DNA from: Terriglobia bacterium
GTDB lineage: Bacteria; Acidobacteriota; Terriglobia; Bryobacterales; Bryobacteraceae
Length of the DNA stretch: 64,000 nucleotides
Assembly: GCA_020073345.1 (NCBI GenBank)
Contig: JAIQFI010000006.1
Span: 124,001 to 188,000, forward strand
Direction: 5' to 3'
Numbering within the stretch: the stretch's first letter is position 1; each line of letters begins with the position of its first letter. The translations under genes were made by a program, and so were the position numbers. Under the pieces are notes generated by a model. That model was given only the letters and a program-made list of their open reading frames with translations, did not search any database and had not been told where the DNA came from. Below, in pieces: positions 10,141-20,124 of this stretch.

Positions 10141-13100
10141 TTACGGCACGGCGATTACACCCGGCAGGAACACCGGATTGCCGAATATGTACGTCCCGTC
10201 CGAGAACGGCCCCGCCGCCACCGCCAGAGCCTGATCCGGCCCGATCGGGGAATCCAACGGAACCTCGAATTCGACCAGGTATGCTCCGATAAATCCTGCC
10301 ATATAGCGGGCAGAAATAACCGCTATGCCGTTATTACTCAAGCCGACCACGGTCGGCAGAACCACGTCCTGGGATCCTGTGCCAGCCGCATTCGTGACAG
10401 TCGCCGGCGTAACCAGACCGAGACCGGTAACGACCACGAAGTACCGCTCGCCTCGCCGCGCGGGGTTGGACGGCGTGACGTAGCTGCCGTCGACGGCGCT
10501 GATCACCGCGCCGTATAGCTTGTTGTTGGGCCCCGCGTAGGAGAAGATGCCGGGCTGAACCAGGTGCACGGGCACGGAGACGGTTGTGCTTGCGCCGTTG
10601 GCTGTGACCACGACGGTAGCATTGGTTCCGGGAGTGAGTTCACAGGGAGCCTGGAAATTGGCCCGCTGGCCGAACTGGTCGTTGGCGATCGAATGCAGCG
10701 GGACCTGGACGCCGTTGGCCGTGATGGAAAGCCCGGCCAGGGTGGTGGGCCACTGCCCGAAGAAGAGGACTCCGGGGATCACACCCGTAACGTTCGGCGC
10801 GATGCCGTTTCCGGTGACGGTAGCGATTCCGCAGGGAGTCAATCCGAGCGCCCCGCTGGCGGCGTTCGTGAAGCTGGTGGTAGTGATCGTGGGTCCGGCT
10901 AAGCGCGACGATAGCGTCGCCGTCGCCGTGACGTTGCCGGTCGTCGATGCCGTGACGATGATGGTTCCGGCGGTCGCACCGGCTGTCACTGTAGTCTGCA
11001 CCTGGCCTTGCGCATTCGTGGTCGCACTAGCCGAACCCACCGTGCCACCCGAGGCAGAAAAATTCACCAGGATGCCCGGCACCGGACTGCCATTCGCGTT
11101 GCGGGCGACGAAGACCACCGGATTCGGGAAAGCCTGCCCGACGGCCACCGTTTGTCCACCGCCGCTTACCAAAGTCAGTCCCGAGACGAGGATTTGGGTG
11201 GTGAGATTGAAGACGATCGGTGTCAGGCCCGGACCGGAGAGCTGGACCCGCACGGGGCCGGCGGCCGCACCGAGGCTAATTTGCGCCTTCACGATCCCGG
11301 CACCGTCCGAAGTGGTTTGCACCTGGGAAAGCGTGGCGGATCCCTGCAGGGTCCACTGCAACCCGCTGAGCGCTGCCCCGTTGTTACATCCGTCGGTCAC
11401 CCGCGCGATCAGCGTAAAGTTGTCGCCCGGGTTGCCAGTCAGGTTATTGGTCGGGAAAACCGGGGTCAGCAACGACGGAACACCGTCGATGACGGTAATC
11501 GTCAGCGCATAGGTTGAGAATTCCCCAACTTCAAGAGTCGCGCGGAAGTCTCTCGGCAGGGTTACATTGGGCTGGCAAGCAGCCACGACGTCGCACGAGG
11601 AAATTCCATTGTTGTCTCCACGCGAAAGGCCCTGGCAAGAGACGACCGGGGATAGAGCGCTGATATTGTCGGGATTCGCGAGCCTAAGACCAATGTTGGG
11701 AATAGGCAGGGCGGCGGTGCCGGAAATCGTCGAGGCGGTGATCCCTCCGATTTTCAATCCGCCCTGCGAAATGGTTAAATGCCGATCGCCCGGCGTGAGA
11801 ATTTGCGTGTTGGGCTGGAAGGGAGCACTGGGAGAAGGACGGTCATGGGTGGTCTCGTAGAACTCCACGTTGCCGATTGCGGAGCTGGCGCTCACCTTAC
11901 TGAGCGCGAAGTGGGTACCGCTGGGGAGAGTTCCCGTGCTGAAGTTGGTCGCCGCCAGACCACTGGCATCCGTCGTAGCGGATTGGGGGTTGACTTGGCC
12001 CCCGCCGTCGGTGACGGCAAAGTTGACGGCGACATTGGCCAACGGATCTCCCGCAGCATCGGTGATCAACACCGTCAACGGCTCGAGCGTTGAGAGAGTC
12101 GAGTCGCCACCCTGCCTGAGGAGCTGGCCATCTCCAGTGTAAATAGAAATCTGGGAACTGCCGCCGCTGCTGCTACCTCCAACGAGGAGTTGAAAGTCGG
12201 CGGTGAGGGATCCGGCGGTTAACGTTACGGTGCACGAACCGGTAGTGGCCGCCGCCGTTACAGCCGTCTGCGCCCAGCCTTCCCCGGTGGTAACCATGGA
12301 GGGAGTCGCGATCGTAACTCCCAGGCAAGTGTTCGCGGAGAAGGACACAGGAACTCCCAGAACCGGACGGCCGACGGCGTCAAGAACTTGCCCAATGAGC
12401 GCGGTTGTCCCTCCAGGAGCCACATTCTGGTTCGGGTTGACTTGAAATATACTGTTGGCGCCCGACTGAGCCGGGATCGGAACGAACGACAAAATGGTCC
12501 AGCTGGCCGGGTCCAGGATACTGCTCCCGTCGACGACGTTGGTCGCCAGATTCACGCGGTAGAAGCTTTGGTCGGAAATCGACAAATATAGGTATCGCGC
12601 GGAAGGGCGTTCATTGGAAACGGCTGCGGCTCGCACGTTGCCGGTCGGGATGGCTCCCAGGATGGTGGGCGACAAACCCAGGGGCGATGGGGTGACATCC
12701 CATAGTTGGTTGGAAGCCAAGGTGAGTGCAAAGATCCGATTATTTCCCGCCACCAGGATCTGGTCCAGTGGGGGGGGAGTGTTGCCATTCGGCGGCAGCC
12801 AGCCCGAAATCGCATGAGCCTGAGCGTTGAGCTTGAAGAAGGCCGGGCAAGTTGGGCAAGAGGTACGGTTCAGAAAATAGGCGGTGTTCCCATCTGGAGT
12901 GAATTGGAGCGGCCCGGCGATACCGTTCGGAACCGTCATCTGGCCGTTGGTGGTCACAATCAAGGACAGGGGGTCAATCTCATACACACTCGCTCCGCTG
13001 TCCGCCACGTACAGGAGATTACGGGAAGAGAGCACCATGGATGAAGAGGTGGTCAGCAAGCTGAGTGTGGTGACGGCGGTGTGGAGGGTCGTTAGATCGA

Positions 13101-13611
13101 CCGTCGTCACGATACTGCCCGAAGGCGAGTTAGACAAAACCCACGCAGTCTTGCCGTCATGACTGGCCGCCACGCTAATGACCGTGGCGCCGCTGGGTAC
13201 ACCGGTGTTCGGCGGCGCGGCCACGCTGTCGGTGGTTGTATCGACGATATAGAACTGGTCGGCGACGACCAGAAGGTATTTGCCGTCAGGTGTGACCTGA
13301 GCGACTTTGGCGCCTCCCGGAATCCCGCCCACGGGGGTTAGTGCGGATAACGCCGCGTTCCCCGAGAACACCCCGCCCGGAGCCAGAACGTAAAACTTGT
13401 TGCCCTTCGGTGTGGCGATGACTCCAGATGCCGCGTTGGGGCCGCTGTTGGCGATCACCACGCGGCTGAAGTCATTGTCGCCCTTACCTACGATCTGGGT
13501 TGTCAGACCCGTCTGGCCGGGCAATTGGAAAACGTAGCTAGTCTGAGCAAAAGCGCCCGCGGCAGCAGTCAAGTACGCGCACACCACCAGGGACAGACGC
13601 GGTTTCAGCAT
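10141..13611 (-). CDS. Exported beta-propeller-like/Ig-like repeat protein with TIGR03437-type C-terminus
   Basis: Signal peptide MLKPRLSLVVCAYLTAAAGAFAQ (start 13611); VTNAAG.../Big_1-like repeats; C-terminus ITTTSFTNAASG...LTPCGIATVTGNGIAP...YFVVVTGLGLVTP...LVEFEVPLD typical of the Solibacter TIGR03437 domain. Confidence 0.8.
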   Translation of the reverse strand: MLKPRLSLVVCAYLTAAAGAFAQTSYVFQLPGQTGLTTQIVGKGDNDFSRVVIANSGPNAASGVIATPKGNKFYVLAPGGVFSGNAALSALTPVGGIPGGAKVAQVTPDGKYLLVVADQFYIVDTTTDSVAAPPNTGVPSGATVISVAASHDGKTAWVLSNSPSGSIVTTVDLTTLHTAVTTLSLLTTSSSMVLSSRNLLYVADSGASVYEIDPLSLIVTTNGQMTVPNGIAGPLQFTPDGNTAYFLNRTSCPTCPAFFKLNAQAHAISGWLPPNGNTPPPLDQILVAGNNRIFALTLASNQLWDVTPSPLGLSPTILGAIPTGNVRAAAVSNERPSARYLYLSISDQSFYRVNLATNVVDGSSILDPASWTILSFVPIPAQSGANSIFQVNPNQNVAPGGTTALIGQVLDAVGRPVLGVPVSFSANTCLGVTIATPSMVTTGEGWAQTAVTAAATTGSCTVTLTAGSLTADFQLLVGGSSSGGSSQISIYTGDGQLLRQGGDSTLSTLEPLTVLITDAAGDPLANVAVNFAVTDGGGQVNPQSATTDASGLAATNFSTGTLPSGTHFALSKVSASSAIGNVEFYETTHDRPSPSAPFQPNTQILTPGDRHLTISQGGLKIGGITASTISGTAALPIPNIGLRLANPDNISALSPVVSCQGLSRGDNNGISSCDVVAACQPNVTLPRDFRATLEVGEFSTYALTITVIDGVPSLLTPVFPTNNLTGNPGDNFTLIARVTDGCNNGAALSGLQWTLQGSATLSQVQTTSDGAGIVKAQISLGAAAGPVRVQLSGPGLTPIVFNLTTQILVSGLTLVSGGGQTVAVGQAFPNPVVFVARNANGSPVPGILVNFSASGGTVGSASATTNAQGQVQTTVTAGATAGTIIVTASTTGNVTATATLSSRLAGPTITTTSFTNAASGALGLTPCGIATVTGNGIAPNVTGVIPGVLFFGQWPTTLAGLSITANGVQVPLHSIANDQFGQRANFQAPCELTPGTNATVVVTANGASTTVSVPVHLVQPGIFSYAGPNNKLYGAVISAVDGSYVTPSNPARRGERYFVVVTGLGLVTPATVTNAAGTGSQDVVLPTVVGLSNNGIAVISARYMAGFIGAYLVEFEVPLDSPIGPDQALAVAAGPFSDGTYIFGNPVFLPGVIAVP

Positions 13612-13735
13612 GGAAGGACCTCTCAGGGATATTCGGATGGACGCGGCGGGAACATCAAACAGTATAGCATTGGATAACGCCAAAGCAAAAACCAAATTCG
13701 AGAGAATACGTTCGGCGGCACGAACCGCTCCGGAA

Positions 13736-13769
13736 ACAAAAAAAGGGAGGAGCCGAAGCTCCTCCCTTT
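13736..13769 (-). terminator. Rho-independent terminator of the 13791..16067 gene
   Basis: Perfect 12-bp stem AAAGGGAGGAGC-CGAA-GCTCCTCCCTTT; on the minus strand it is followed by a T-rich tract (CCTTTTTTTGTTT). Confidence 0.85.
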
Positions 13770-13790
13770 CTGTACTGCTAGACGTACTTC

Positions 13791-16067
13791 TTAGTGCGCG
13801 TCGTTCTCACCGATCGAGTTCGTACGCGGCAGCGCGGGCCGATCGAGCACAATGGCCAGATAACCCATCGCGTTGTTGTCATTGGTAAAGGTAGAGCCTT
13901 GCTTCGTAATGTACGCGAAGCCATGGCAGTACTGGAAGCCAGTCTGAGCGATCATGTAGCCCGTGAAGCCCGGAGTGGGCGCCAGGACTGGGCCCGCTGG
14001 AGTGGCACCCGGAATAGACCCGCCGAAGGCGAGAGTAAACAGGAGGATTCCACCAGCAGGTACGTTGCTCAGCGGCGGGACACAGCTTCCCGGAGTGGTA
14101 ACGTTGGTGCACTGCGTGTTGATCCCACTCGGGAGTGGGGGTGTCACGCCAGGCTCCGCAGGCGAGGCCGCGTTGTTGCGGTTGTAATACCACAACTGGA
14201 CGGGACCGGACTGTGCAGACGCCAGGAATCCGTAAACTGTGGGAGACAGGTTACCCGGATCCTTGGAGGTGTTGGCGATGGCGATACCGGTATCGAAGTT
14301 ACCACCGGTGGTCGGCGCGTTCGTCACGAACGGGAACAGCAGGTTGCAAGAGCAGCGTGAGATCGCGTAGAAGTCCACTGGACCGACGGTCCGCTGGAAT
14401 CGGGGGATCGCCAGCGTCGCCGGATTGAGGACGGTGTTTTCGACACCCGCAGCCCATGCAGTTTGGCGGATATTCGGCGCGGCAGCGTAGAAGGGCGCGA
14501 AGCTGCCCTGGATCTGCGAGACCACGTTAGGCGCAGGCAGGTTGGACGGCAGGTTCGGATTCCCGTGTACCGTCAGGGGTACTGCCATCTGTTCCAGTGC
14601 ATTGGGGTTCGAGAAGAACACCTCATACACGGCCAGGTTGGGGGTGGCGATTCCGCCCACGACACCCGCGACGGTTGTGCTTCCTCCGGAGACCGTCGGG
14701 GTTCCACCGAAGCCGCTAGAGGTCGTGTTCGTAATCAGCACCGCGACGCCAGTTACGCCGCTGGCGATGACGTTGGTCAGGTTCACGACATTCGGCACGC
14801 TTACGGTTGAACCGGCCGGAATGTTCGTAAAAGTGATCATCAAGCGCGTGCCCTGCGTGGCGATACCGGCAAGCTCAGCGTGGAGATTGGCCGCGCCGCC
14901 GGTGTTTGAGAACGGAATCCCATTACCCGCGCCGCCGGTCGGAGGACCGCCAGTTTGAGGATTGGTGGGAACGTCGCCCGCCGCTGCGGCCAGGCCGTTG
15001 GTAAAGCCGCTTTCCGTGTCATATACGGTGCCTGGGACGTTCTGGTTGTTGAGGACACCCTGAGTGGTAACGGGCGTTAAGCCGTTGGCATAGAAATAAA
15101 CCGGCTTAGCGGTGCCGTTCAATAGCACTTGCGTCAGGCTCTGCGGTTTAAACGCGTTTTCAAAGCCCTCCCGGAACGTATAGATCAGGTTCTGGTGCTG
15201 GCTGGAATCATCCAAGGCGGTGCATTGAATGAAGTCGAGTTTGGGGGCATTGAGCGCGGGACCAACCAAGCCGAGCTGGACGCGAGCCACGACGTGGTCG
15301 GGGATGTCCACCGGAAGACCGGAAGCCGGGTTGATGAGGAAGCTAGCCGTGATGGGCTGAGTCTGATTGGCTGCGGCCACGCCCTTAGTGGATGCATCGC
15401 CGCGGATGTTGGTGATGCGGATAATGCGGTGGCACGTGCCGGGAACGAAGGTCGCGAGGTCCCCGCTGGGATTGGTGGCCGGGCAGATGGTTCCCGGCGG
15501 ATCGATCGGTACACCAGAGAAGAGTACCTGGTTCGTCTGGCCGGTAATCAGGATAAACGAACGTCCCTGAAAGACGTTAGGATGACCGGGATTAGCGGCA
15601 TTCACAAACCCGGTCCCATCGTAGCTGTTCTGAGCTCCGAAGGATCCTCCTCCAATGATCGTGCAAACGCCGGCATTCGCCTGACTTCCGTCTGGCGCTT
15701 CCGTGCGGCCGCAGTTCAGGAGCCTTCTGGCCGGGTGCGTGCCGGAATTGGGCTCGTCGACGATGAGCAACGACTCAAGGAACTCGACCTGATTCAGAAC
15801 CTGGGTGACCTGGCTCGATACCGGAACGTCGAGGTTCACCGCAATGTTGACCGGCGGGACGGTTTGGTTGGGAGGGGTGGGAATACCACCGGTGCAGTCA
15901 AGCACCAGGTCGCCCATCAGCTCCGTATAGCCTTCCGCCCTGACAATTGGAGGAACGCCCGTCGTCTGAGTGCAATTAAACCCTGATTGGGCACTGGCCG
16001 TCATCGTGAACCCCGCGAGCAGGGCCACTAGGGCGAGCGCATAAAGACATCTGCGAAAATCTGCCAT
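13791..16067 (-). CDS. Hypothetical secreted protein
   Basis: Start at MADFRRCLYALALVALLAGFTMTASAQ (16067) preceded by AAGGAGAAGGA; ~758 aa, no family recognised. Confidence 0.75.
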   Translation of the reverse strand: MADFRRCLYALALVALLAGFTMTASAQSGFNCTQTTGVPPIVRAEGYTELMGDLVLDCTGGIPTPPNQTVPPVNIAVNLDVPVSSQVTQVLNQVEFLESLLIVDEPNSGTHPARRLLNCGRTEAPDGSQANAGVCTIIGGGSFGAQNSYDGTGFVNAANPGHPNVFQGRSFILITGQTNQVLFSGVPIDPPGTICPATNPSGDLATFVPGTCHRIIRITNIRGDASTKGVAAANQTQPITASFLINPASGLPVDIPDHVVARVQLGLVGPALNAPKLDFIQCTALDDSSQHQNLIYTFREGFENAFKPQSLTQVLLNGTAKPVYFYANGLTPVTTQGVLNNQNVPGTVYDTESGFTNGLAAAAGDVPTNPQTGGPPTGGAGNGIPFSNTGGAANLHAELAGIATQGTRLMITFTNIPAGSTVSVPNVVNLTNVIASGVTGVAVLITNTTSSGFGGTPTVSGGSTTVAGVVGGIATPNLAVYEVFFSNPNALEQMAVPLTVHGNPNLPSNLPAPNVVSQIQGSFAPFYAAAPNIRQTAWAAGVENTVLNPATLAIPRFQRTVGPVDFYAISRCSCNLLFPFVTNAPTTGGNFDTGIAIANTSKDPGNLSPTVYGFLASAQSGPVQLWYYNRNNAASPAEPGVTPPLPSGINTQCTNVTTPGSCVPPLSNVPAGGILLFTLAFGGSIPGATPAGPVLAPTPGFTGYMIAQTGFQYCHGFAYITKQGSTFTNDNNAMGYLAIVLDRPALPRTNSIGENDAH

Positions 16068-16530
16068 TTCCTTCTCCTTGTGAGATCTGAAATTTGAATT
16101 GATGGAAGTTCTTTTTGTCAACCTGAGCCTCAATCCTGTCGTCCCGTACGCGGGACTCGAGCCTCTTGATAACCGGGTCTCGGCCGCTCCGTGCTCGTCA
16201 CTCTCTTAAAGCTCATTTGTTTCGACTTCTTTTGTTGCTGCCATGTGCTCGCGGGATTCACGGTCAATGAATGCCGCCTTAAAAACGCTAAAACTGTTAC
16301 ACCCTGGACGCAGTCAGAATATAGATAACACCCTCGGGCCGTTCAAGTCAAGCAAAAAGTGATACTTGCGCTTCTATGCCTAGCCCGTTAACCCGATGAG
16401 GACTGTCTCAATTGATAACACTCGGCGGGTTCGGAAACAAACTTTAGCAGCGAAGAACGATGGAACGGCACCGAATGGAGAAAAAACGGGCGTGAACGGA
16501 ACGGGTTCCCCTGTTCGGGCGCGTTATCCG

Positions 16531-18795
16531 CTACTCTTTGATGTACTTGCGAAGCTTTCGAACGCGGGTCTTGAGTTCCTGGCTGGCTTCTAGGAGATCG
16601 TTGATGTCGTAGATGACGTGAGGGGTCATGAAAATAACCAGCTCGCTGCGATCGTGGCTGTAGGTCTTGCTTCCAAAAATCCCACCCACGAAGGGGAGGC
16701 GATTCAAGCCGGGGATGCCGCTCGAGCCGCTATTGGTGTTTTCCGAGATGATGCCGCCGATGGCCACGGTGTCGCCATCCTGCATGGTGATCTGGGTCTG
16801 CACCACCTGCTGATCGAAGGACGGCGTGGGGATGCTGGCGCTCTGGCTACCGGAAGGTTTACTGACTTCCTGGTTGATGATCAGCGTGACCACACCGCTG
16901 GGATTCACGCGCGCATTCACCTGCATCGTGACGCCGGTATCGCGCGAGCCGATGCCCTGCGTTTGCGTATTGGTCCCGCCGCCCGGAGTTATGACTGTGC
17001 CGGTCAGTACGGGAACCTGCGTGCCCACATTGATGGACGCGGGGATGCTGTCGGTGGCGATCAGACTGGGCTCGGAGATAATCCGTGCGTTGCCCGCGTT
17101 ATCGGACAGGCTTAAGAAAGCCAGCAGTTCCTTGGCTTGGCCCACCAGGGTTCCGGCTGAGAGCTGCGTAACGTTATTCACCAGGGTCCCCAGCGGCTTG
17201 CGCTCTTTCCCGCTGACCTGTTGATAGTAGTAATTCACCCCCATGGAAAAGCTGCCGGTCATGGCCACCGAGTAGATTTTTGCTTCGAGCAAAATCTGAC
17301 GCGGCATGATATCGAGCTCCTTGAGCAGTTTCAAAATGGCTTGGTACTGCTGGGCGTCGGCTTGAATCAGCAGGGAATTGTCGAGCGGATTGGCGACGAT
17401 GCGGGGCGGGTTCTGCGAGCTTCCGGAGCTAGCGCCCGCGGCGGAAGCTTGCGCGCCTCCGGCCGGAGCAGAAGCAGCTACGCCAGCCCCCATGGGTCCC
17501 GAGACAGCCGAGACAGCCACTGGAACCGGCACTGGCGCTTGCGCGGCATAGCCTCCGAAGGAGGGATACCCGTATCCGCCACCGTAGCCGCCGCCCATCC
17601 CGCCCATAGTGCCCATCGTTCCGCAGGCTCCCGCGCCGCCGAATTGGCTATTGAAGGCGTTGGAGCTGCCGTATCCTCCGCTGGTTCCTCCAAACCCACC
17701 TTGTTGCGGATAGCCGCCGTATCCGCCGCCATAGCCGCCACCATAGGCGCCTCCGCCGTAGCCGCCACCGTAGGGAGTTGCGCCGGCGTAACCGCCACCG
17801 TATCCGTATTGTCCGGCGCCATACGCGCCGGCGGGCATATACAGTTGATTGAGCGCCATCGCCAAGCAATCCGCGCGGCCGAAGCGAACGTGATAAACGT
17901 AGGTGTCAATCACGCCGCTGGATGCGGAAACCGGCACATCCAACTTCTTGATCCAGGTCTCGACCGTATCGAACACGCCGGTGTTGGGCGCCACCGCGAT
18001 CAGTGTCCCGATGCGGTCCACCGGCAGGAATCGCACGGTGGCGGTCTTGCTGTCGAGCGAAATGGATTTGAGGATATTCTCGAGTTCCTTGACCAGGTCG
18101 GAGGGACGCGAATTGTGGAGCTCGTACAGGCGGACGCGTTCACCGGCGAAGGTATCGCTATCAAACAGCGCCACTAGCTCCATCAGGCGCGCCATGTTCC
18201 GGCGGCTGTCCAGGATGAACATCAGATTCGCCGGAGGATAGACCTTCACTACTGCGTTCGGGTCGGTGAATTCCTGCAGCACCTTGCTCAGTTCCTCGAC
18301 GGTGACGTATTTCAAAAAAACCAGGTTGAGCATGAGCTGATCGTCGGAGGGAATATCCTTCCCATTTACTTGAAACGGGATCGGCTGGCGAACGACGTCG
18401 GCTAACGGAACGATGCGGTAGATCTCGCCTTCCTGCACCATGCCGAAGCCGTTGACGCGCAGGATCATATCCAGCAGATTGCGCGGATCCAGGTTGCGCG
18501 TCTCGCCATAGGTGTTGAGCGTGATCGTGCCCTTGACGCGCGGGTCGATCTGAATATTGATTTTCAACTGGCGCGCCAGCTGGTCGACCACCTGAGTGAG
18601 CGATGCGTCCTGCAAGTTCAGGACCGGCCCAGGCGTCGCAGCTTGGCCCGCTTGTTGAGCCGGTGGTTGTTGCGCGGGAGCCTGCTGGGGGGGCGCTTGC
18701 GCGACGGCTGAGCCCATCAGAACCAACATCGAAATCCCGATTTTGTTGCCTGCGCTCTTACGGATCATGTTCATTTGACCAGCTCCCACTGGCAC
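16531..18795 (-). CDS. gspD: Secretin (GspD/PilQ family) with Gly/Tyr-rich insertion
   Basis: Secretin N-domains (NLQDASLTQVVDQLARQLKINIQIDPRVKGTITLNTYG), C-terminal secretin domain (ARIISEPSLIATDSIPASINVGTQVPVLTG...GDTVAIGGIISENTNSGSSGIPGLNRLPFVGGIFGSK). Confidence 0.93.
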   Translation of the reverse strand: MPVGAGQMNMIRKSAGNKIGISMLVLMGSAVAQAPPQQAPAQQPPAQQAGQAATPGPVLNLQDASLTQVVDQLARQLKINIQIDPRVKGTITLNTYGETRNLDPRNLLDMILRVNGFGMVQEGEIYRIVPLADVVRQPIPFQVNGKDIPSDDQLMLNLVFLKYVTVEELSKVLQEFTDPNAVVKVYPPANLMFILDSRRNMARLMELVALFDSDTFAGERVRLYELHNSRPSDLVKELENILKSISLDSKTATVRFLPVDRIGTLIAVAPNTGVFDTVETWIKKLDVPVSASSGVIDTYVYHVRFGRADCLAMALNQLYMPAGAYGAGQYGYGGGYAGATPYGGGYGGGAYGGGYGGGYGGYPQQGGFGGTSGGYGSSNAFNSQFGGAGACGTMGTMGGMGGGYGGGYGYPSFGGYAAQAPVPVPVAVSAVSGPMGAGVAASAPAGGAQASAAGASSGSSQNPPRIVANPLDNSLLIQADAQQYQAILKLLKELDIMPRQILLEAKIYSVAMTGSFSMGVNYYYQQVSGKERKPLGTLVNNVTQLSAGTLVGQAKELLAFLSLSDNAGNARIISEPSLIATDSIPASINVGTQVPVLTGTVITPGGGTNTQTQGIGSRDTGVTMQVNARVNPSGVVTLIINQEVSKPSGSQSASIPTPSFDQQVVQTQITMQDGDTVAIGGIISENTNSGSSGIPGLNRLPFVGGIFGSKTYSHDRSELVIFMTPHVIYDINDLLEASQELKTRVRKLRKYIKE
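17545..17840 (-). repeat. Gly/Tyr-rich low-complexity coding repeat (GGY/GYGGG) inside the secretin
   Basis: Translation: AYGAGQYGYGGGYAGATPYGGGYGGGAYGGGYGGGYGGYPQQGGFGG...MGGGYGGGYGYPSFGGY; DNA built of repeated ccgccaccata/gccgcc units. Confidence 0.9.
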
Positions 18796-19511
18796 AGCTC
18801 ACCGAACGGACTTGGCACAATGGACTTCCGGTAGCCGTCCTTGACAGTGCCGGCGGGGCTCTTGTCTCCCGCGGCGCATAGGCGCGTTTCGCCGTTCTGC
18901 ATCCCGAACACCGCACTATTAGGATTCTTTTCGTCGCTGGCGCCGATCACGGCGCTAGAGGCACCCCGGTTGGGGGCGGGGGCGGCCGCGGCCACCGGCT
19001 GAGCCACTGCCGTCTCTTTGGGCTTCAGTTCTTCGAGCGGGTATTCCAGCGTCTTGTCGTGCCATTCGAAGGTTACGGTTTGACGATTGAACGCGACCAG
19101 CTTGAACGGTCCCACCTCATCGCCCGCATGAAACCCCTTCTGGCCGACTTTTTCGACGCTGAAAAATACAACGGGCTCGCCCAGCCCCATCTGGCCGAAG
19201 TAGACGGGCCGCGGCGGCGGAGGTTCCTCGGGCTTCGGAGGAGGAGGCGGAGGAGGAGGCTCGATAATCACGTTCGGGTTCCGGTCTTTCGAGAACAGCA
19301 TTTTCTGCGCGACGTCCAGATAATTTGCCGGTACGGCCGGCTCGGGCGGGACGGGCGAGGGCGGCGCAAGCTGCGCGCCGGGGCGGACCGCTTTCGAAAG
19401 CGTCGCCAACTGGCGCGCACGGGCTTCCTGCCAGTGCACCCGCAGCATCCACCCGAGCGCCGTCAAGAGCGCCAGCAGTCCGAAATTCAAGGCCAGGATC
19501 TTGCGGTTCAT
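18771..19511 (-). CDS. GspC/PilP-like inner-membrane linker protein
   Basis: Single N-terminal TM, proline-rich linker (EPPPPPPPPKPEEPPPPRPV), periplasmic domain; position before the secretin gene. Confidence 0.65.
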   Translation of the reverse strand: MNRKILALNFGLLALLTALGWMLRVHWQEARARQLATLSKAVRPGAQLAPPSPVPPEPAVPANYLDVAQKMLFSKDRNPNVIIEPPPPPPPPKPEEPPPPRPVYFGQMGLGEPVVFFSVEKVGQKGFHAGDEVGPFKLVAFNRQTVTFEWHDKTLEYPLEELKPKETAVAQPVAAAAPAPNRGASSAVIGASDEKNPNSAVFGMQNGETRLCAAGDKSPAGTVKDGYRKSIVPSPFGELCQWELVK

Positions 19512-19527
19512 TTTTTTTACGCTCCGC

Positions 19528-20124
19528 CTACGCTCCCTTCTTTTGGGGGATCAGATTCTTCGGCACGATGCCGGCCACGGTAATCCTGACGTTCAAGATT
19601 TTTTGTTTCGGATCTCCGGCTACCACACGCAGATCACGGGTGGCGATCAGTTCGGGCCGCGCCGCTAGAGCGGCCAGAAAATTAAGAAGTTGCTCAATGC
19701 GGCATTCGATTTGAATCGAGACATTCACTGCGCCGTAATCGTCGCCAAACGGGGTGATGGCGCCCAACTCCTGGGCACGGATTTCGATGGTCGGCGCCTC
19801 GGCCGCGCCTAATCCGCGCAGGATCGTGATCACCTGCGCCTGGGCCTGCTGCGCGGTTTCGGCACGGATCAGGCCTTTCTCACGGGTCTCGAGGTCGGCG
19901 GCGACTTTCTTGAGAATTTCCTGTTTTCCCGGAACCGAGGCGGCGGTCTCGCGCACCCGCGCCAGGCGCTGTTCCGTCTGCGGAACGGATTGCGCGGAAG
20001 AAGCGTTCACTACAGCGACGGAACTGGCGGGCCAGAATTCGTAGATCAGCACCACGGCGGTGAGCGCCAGCGTCACACCCAAAGCCATCACGGCCTTTTT
20101 TTCGCGGGGTTCGAGGGCTCTCAT
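19528..20124 (-). CDS. GspM/PilO-like type II secretion protein
   Basis: Cytoplasmic N-term LEPREKKAVMALGVTLALTAVVLIYEF (GspM-like), coiled region, position between GspL-like and GspC-like. Confidence 0.7.
   Translation of the reverse strand: MRALEPREKKAVMALGVTLALTAVVLIYEFWPASSVAVVNASSAQSVPQTEQRLARVRETAASVPGKQEILKKVAADLETREKGLIRAETAQQAQAQVITILRGLGAAEAPTIEIRAQELGAITPFGDDYGAVNVSIQIECRIEQLLNFLAALAARPELIATRDLRVVAGDPKQKILNVRITVAGIVPKNLIPQKKGA

Noticed and set aside
17560-17830. Repeat tract in the secretin as a CRISPR-like or mobile repeat
   Set aside because: Short irregular codon-level repeats encoding GGY motifs, no spacer structure; coding low complexity.
19230-19265. GGAGGAGGAGG tract as a regulatory or microsatellite element
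   Set aside because: It simply encodes the polyproline linker of the GspC-like protein on the minus strand.
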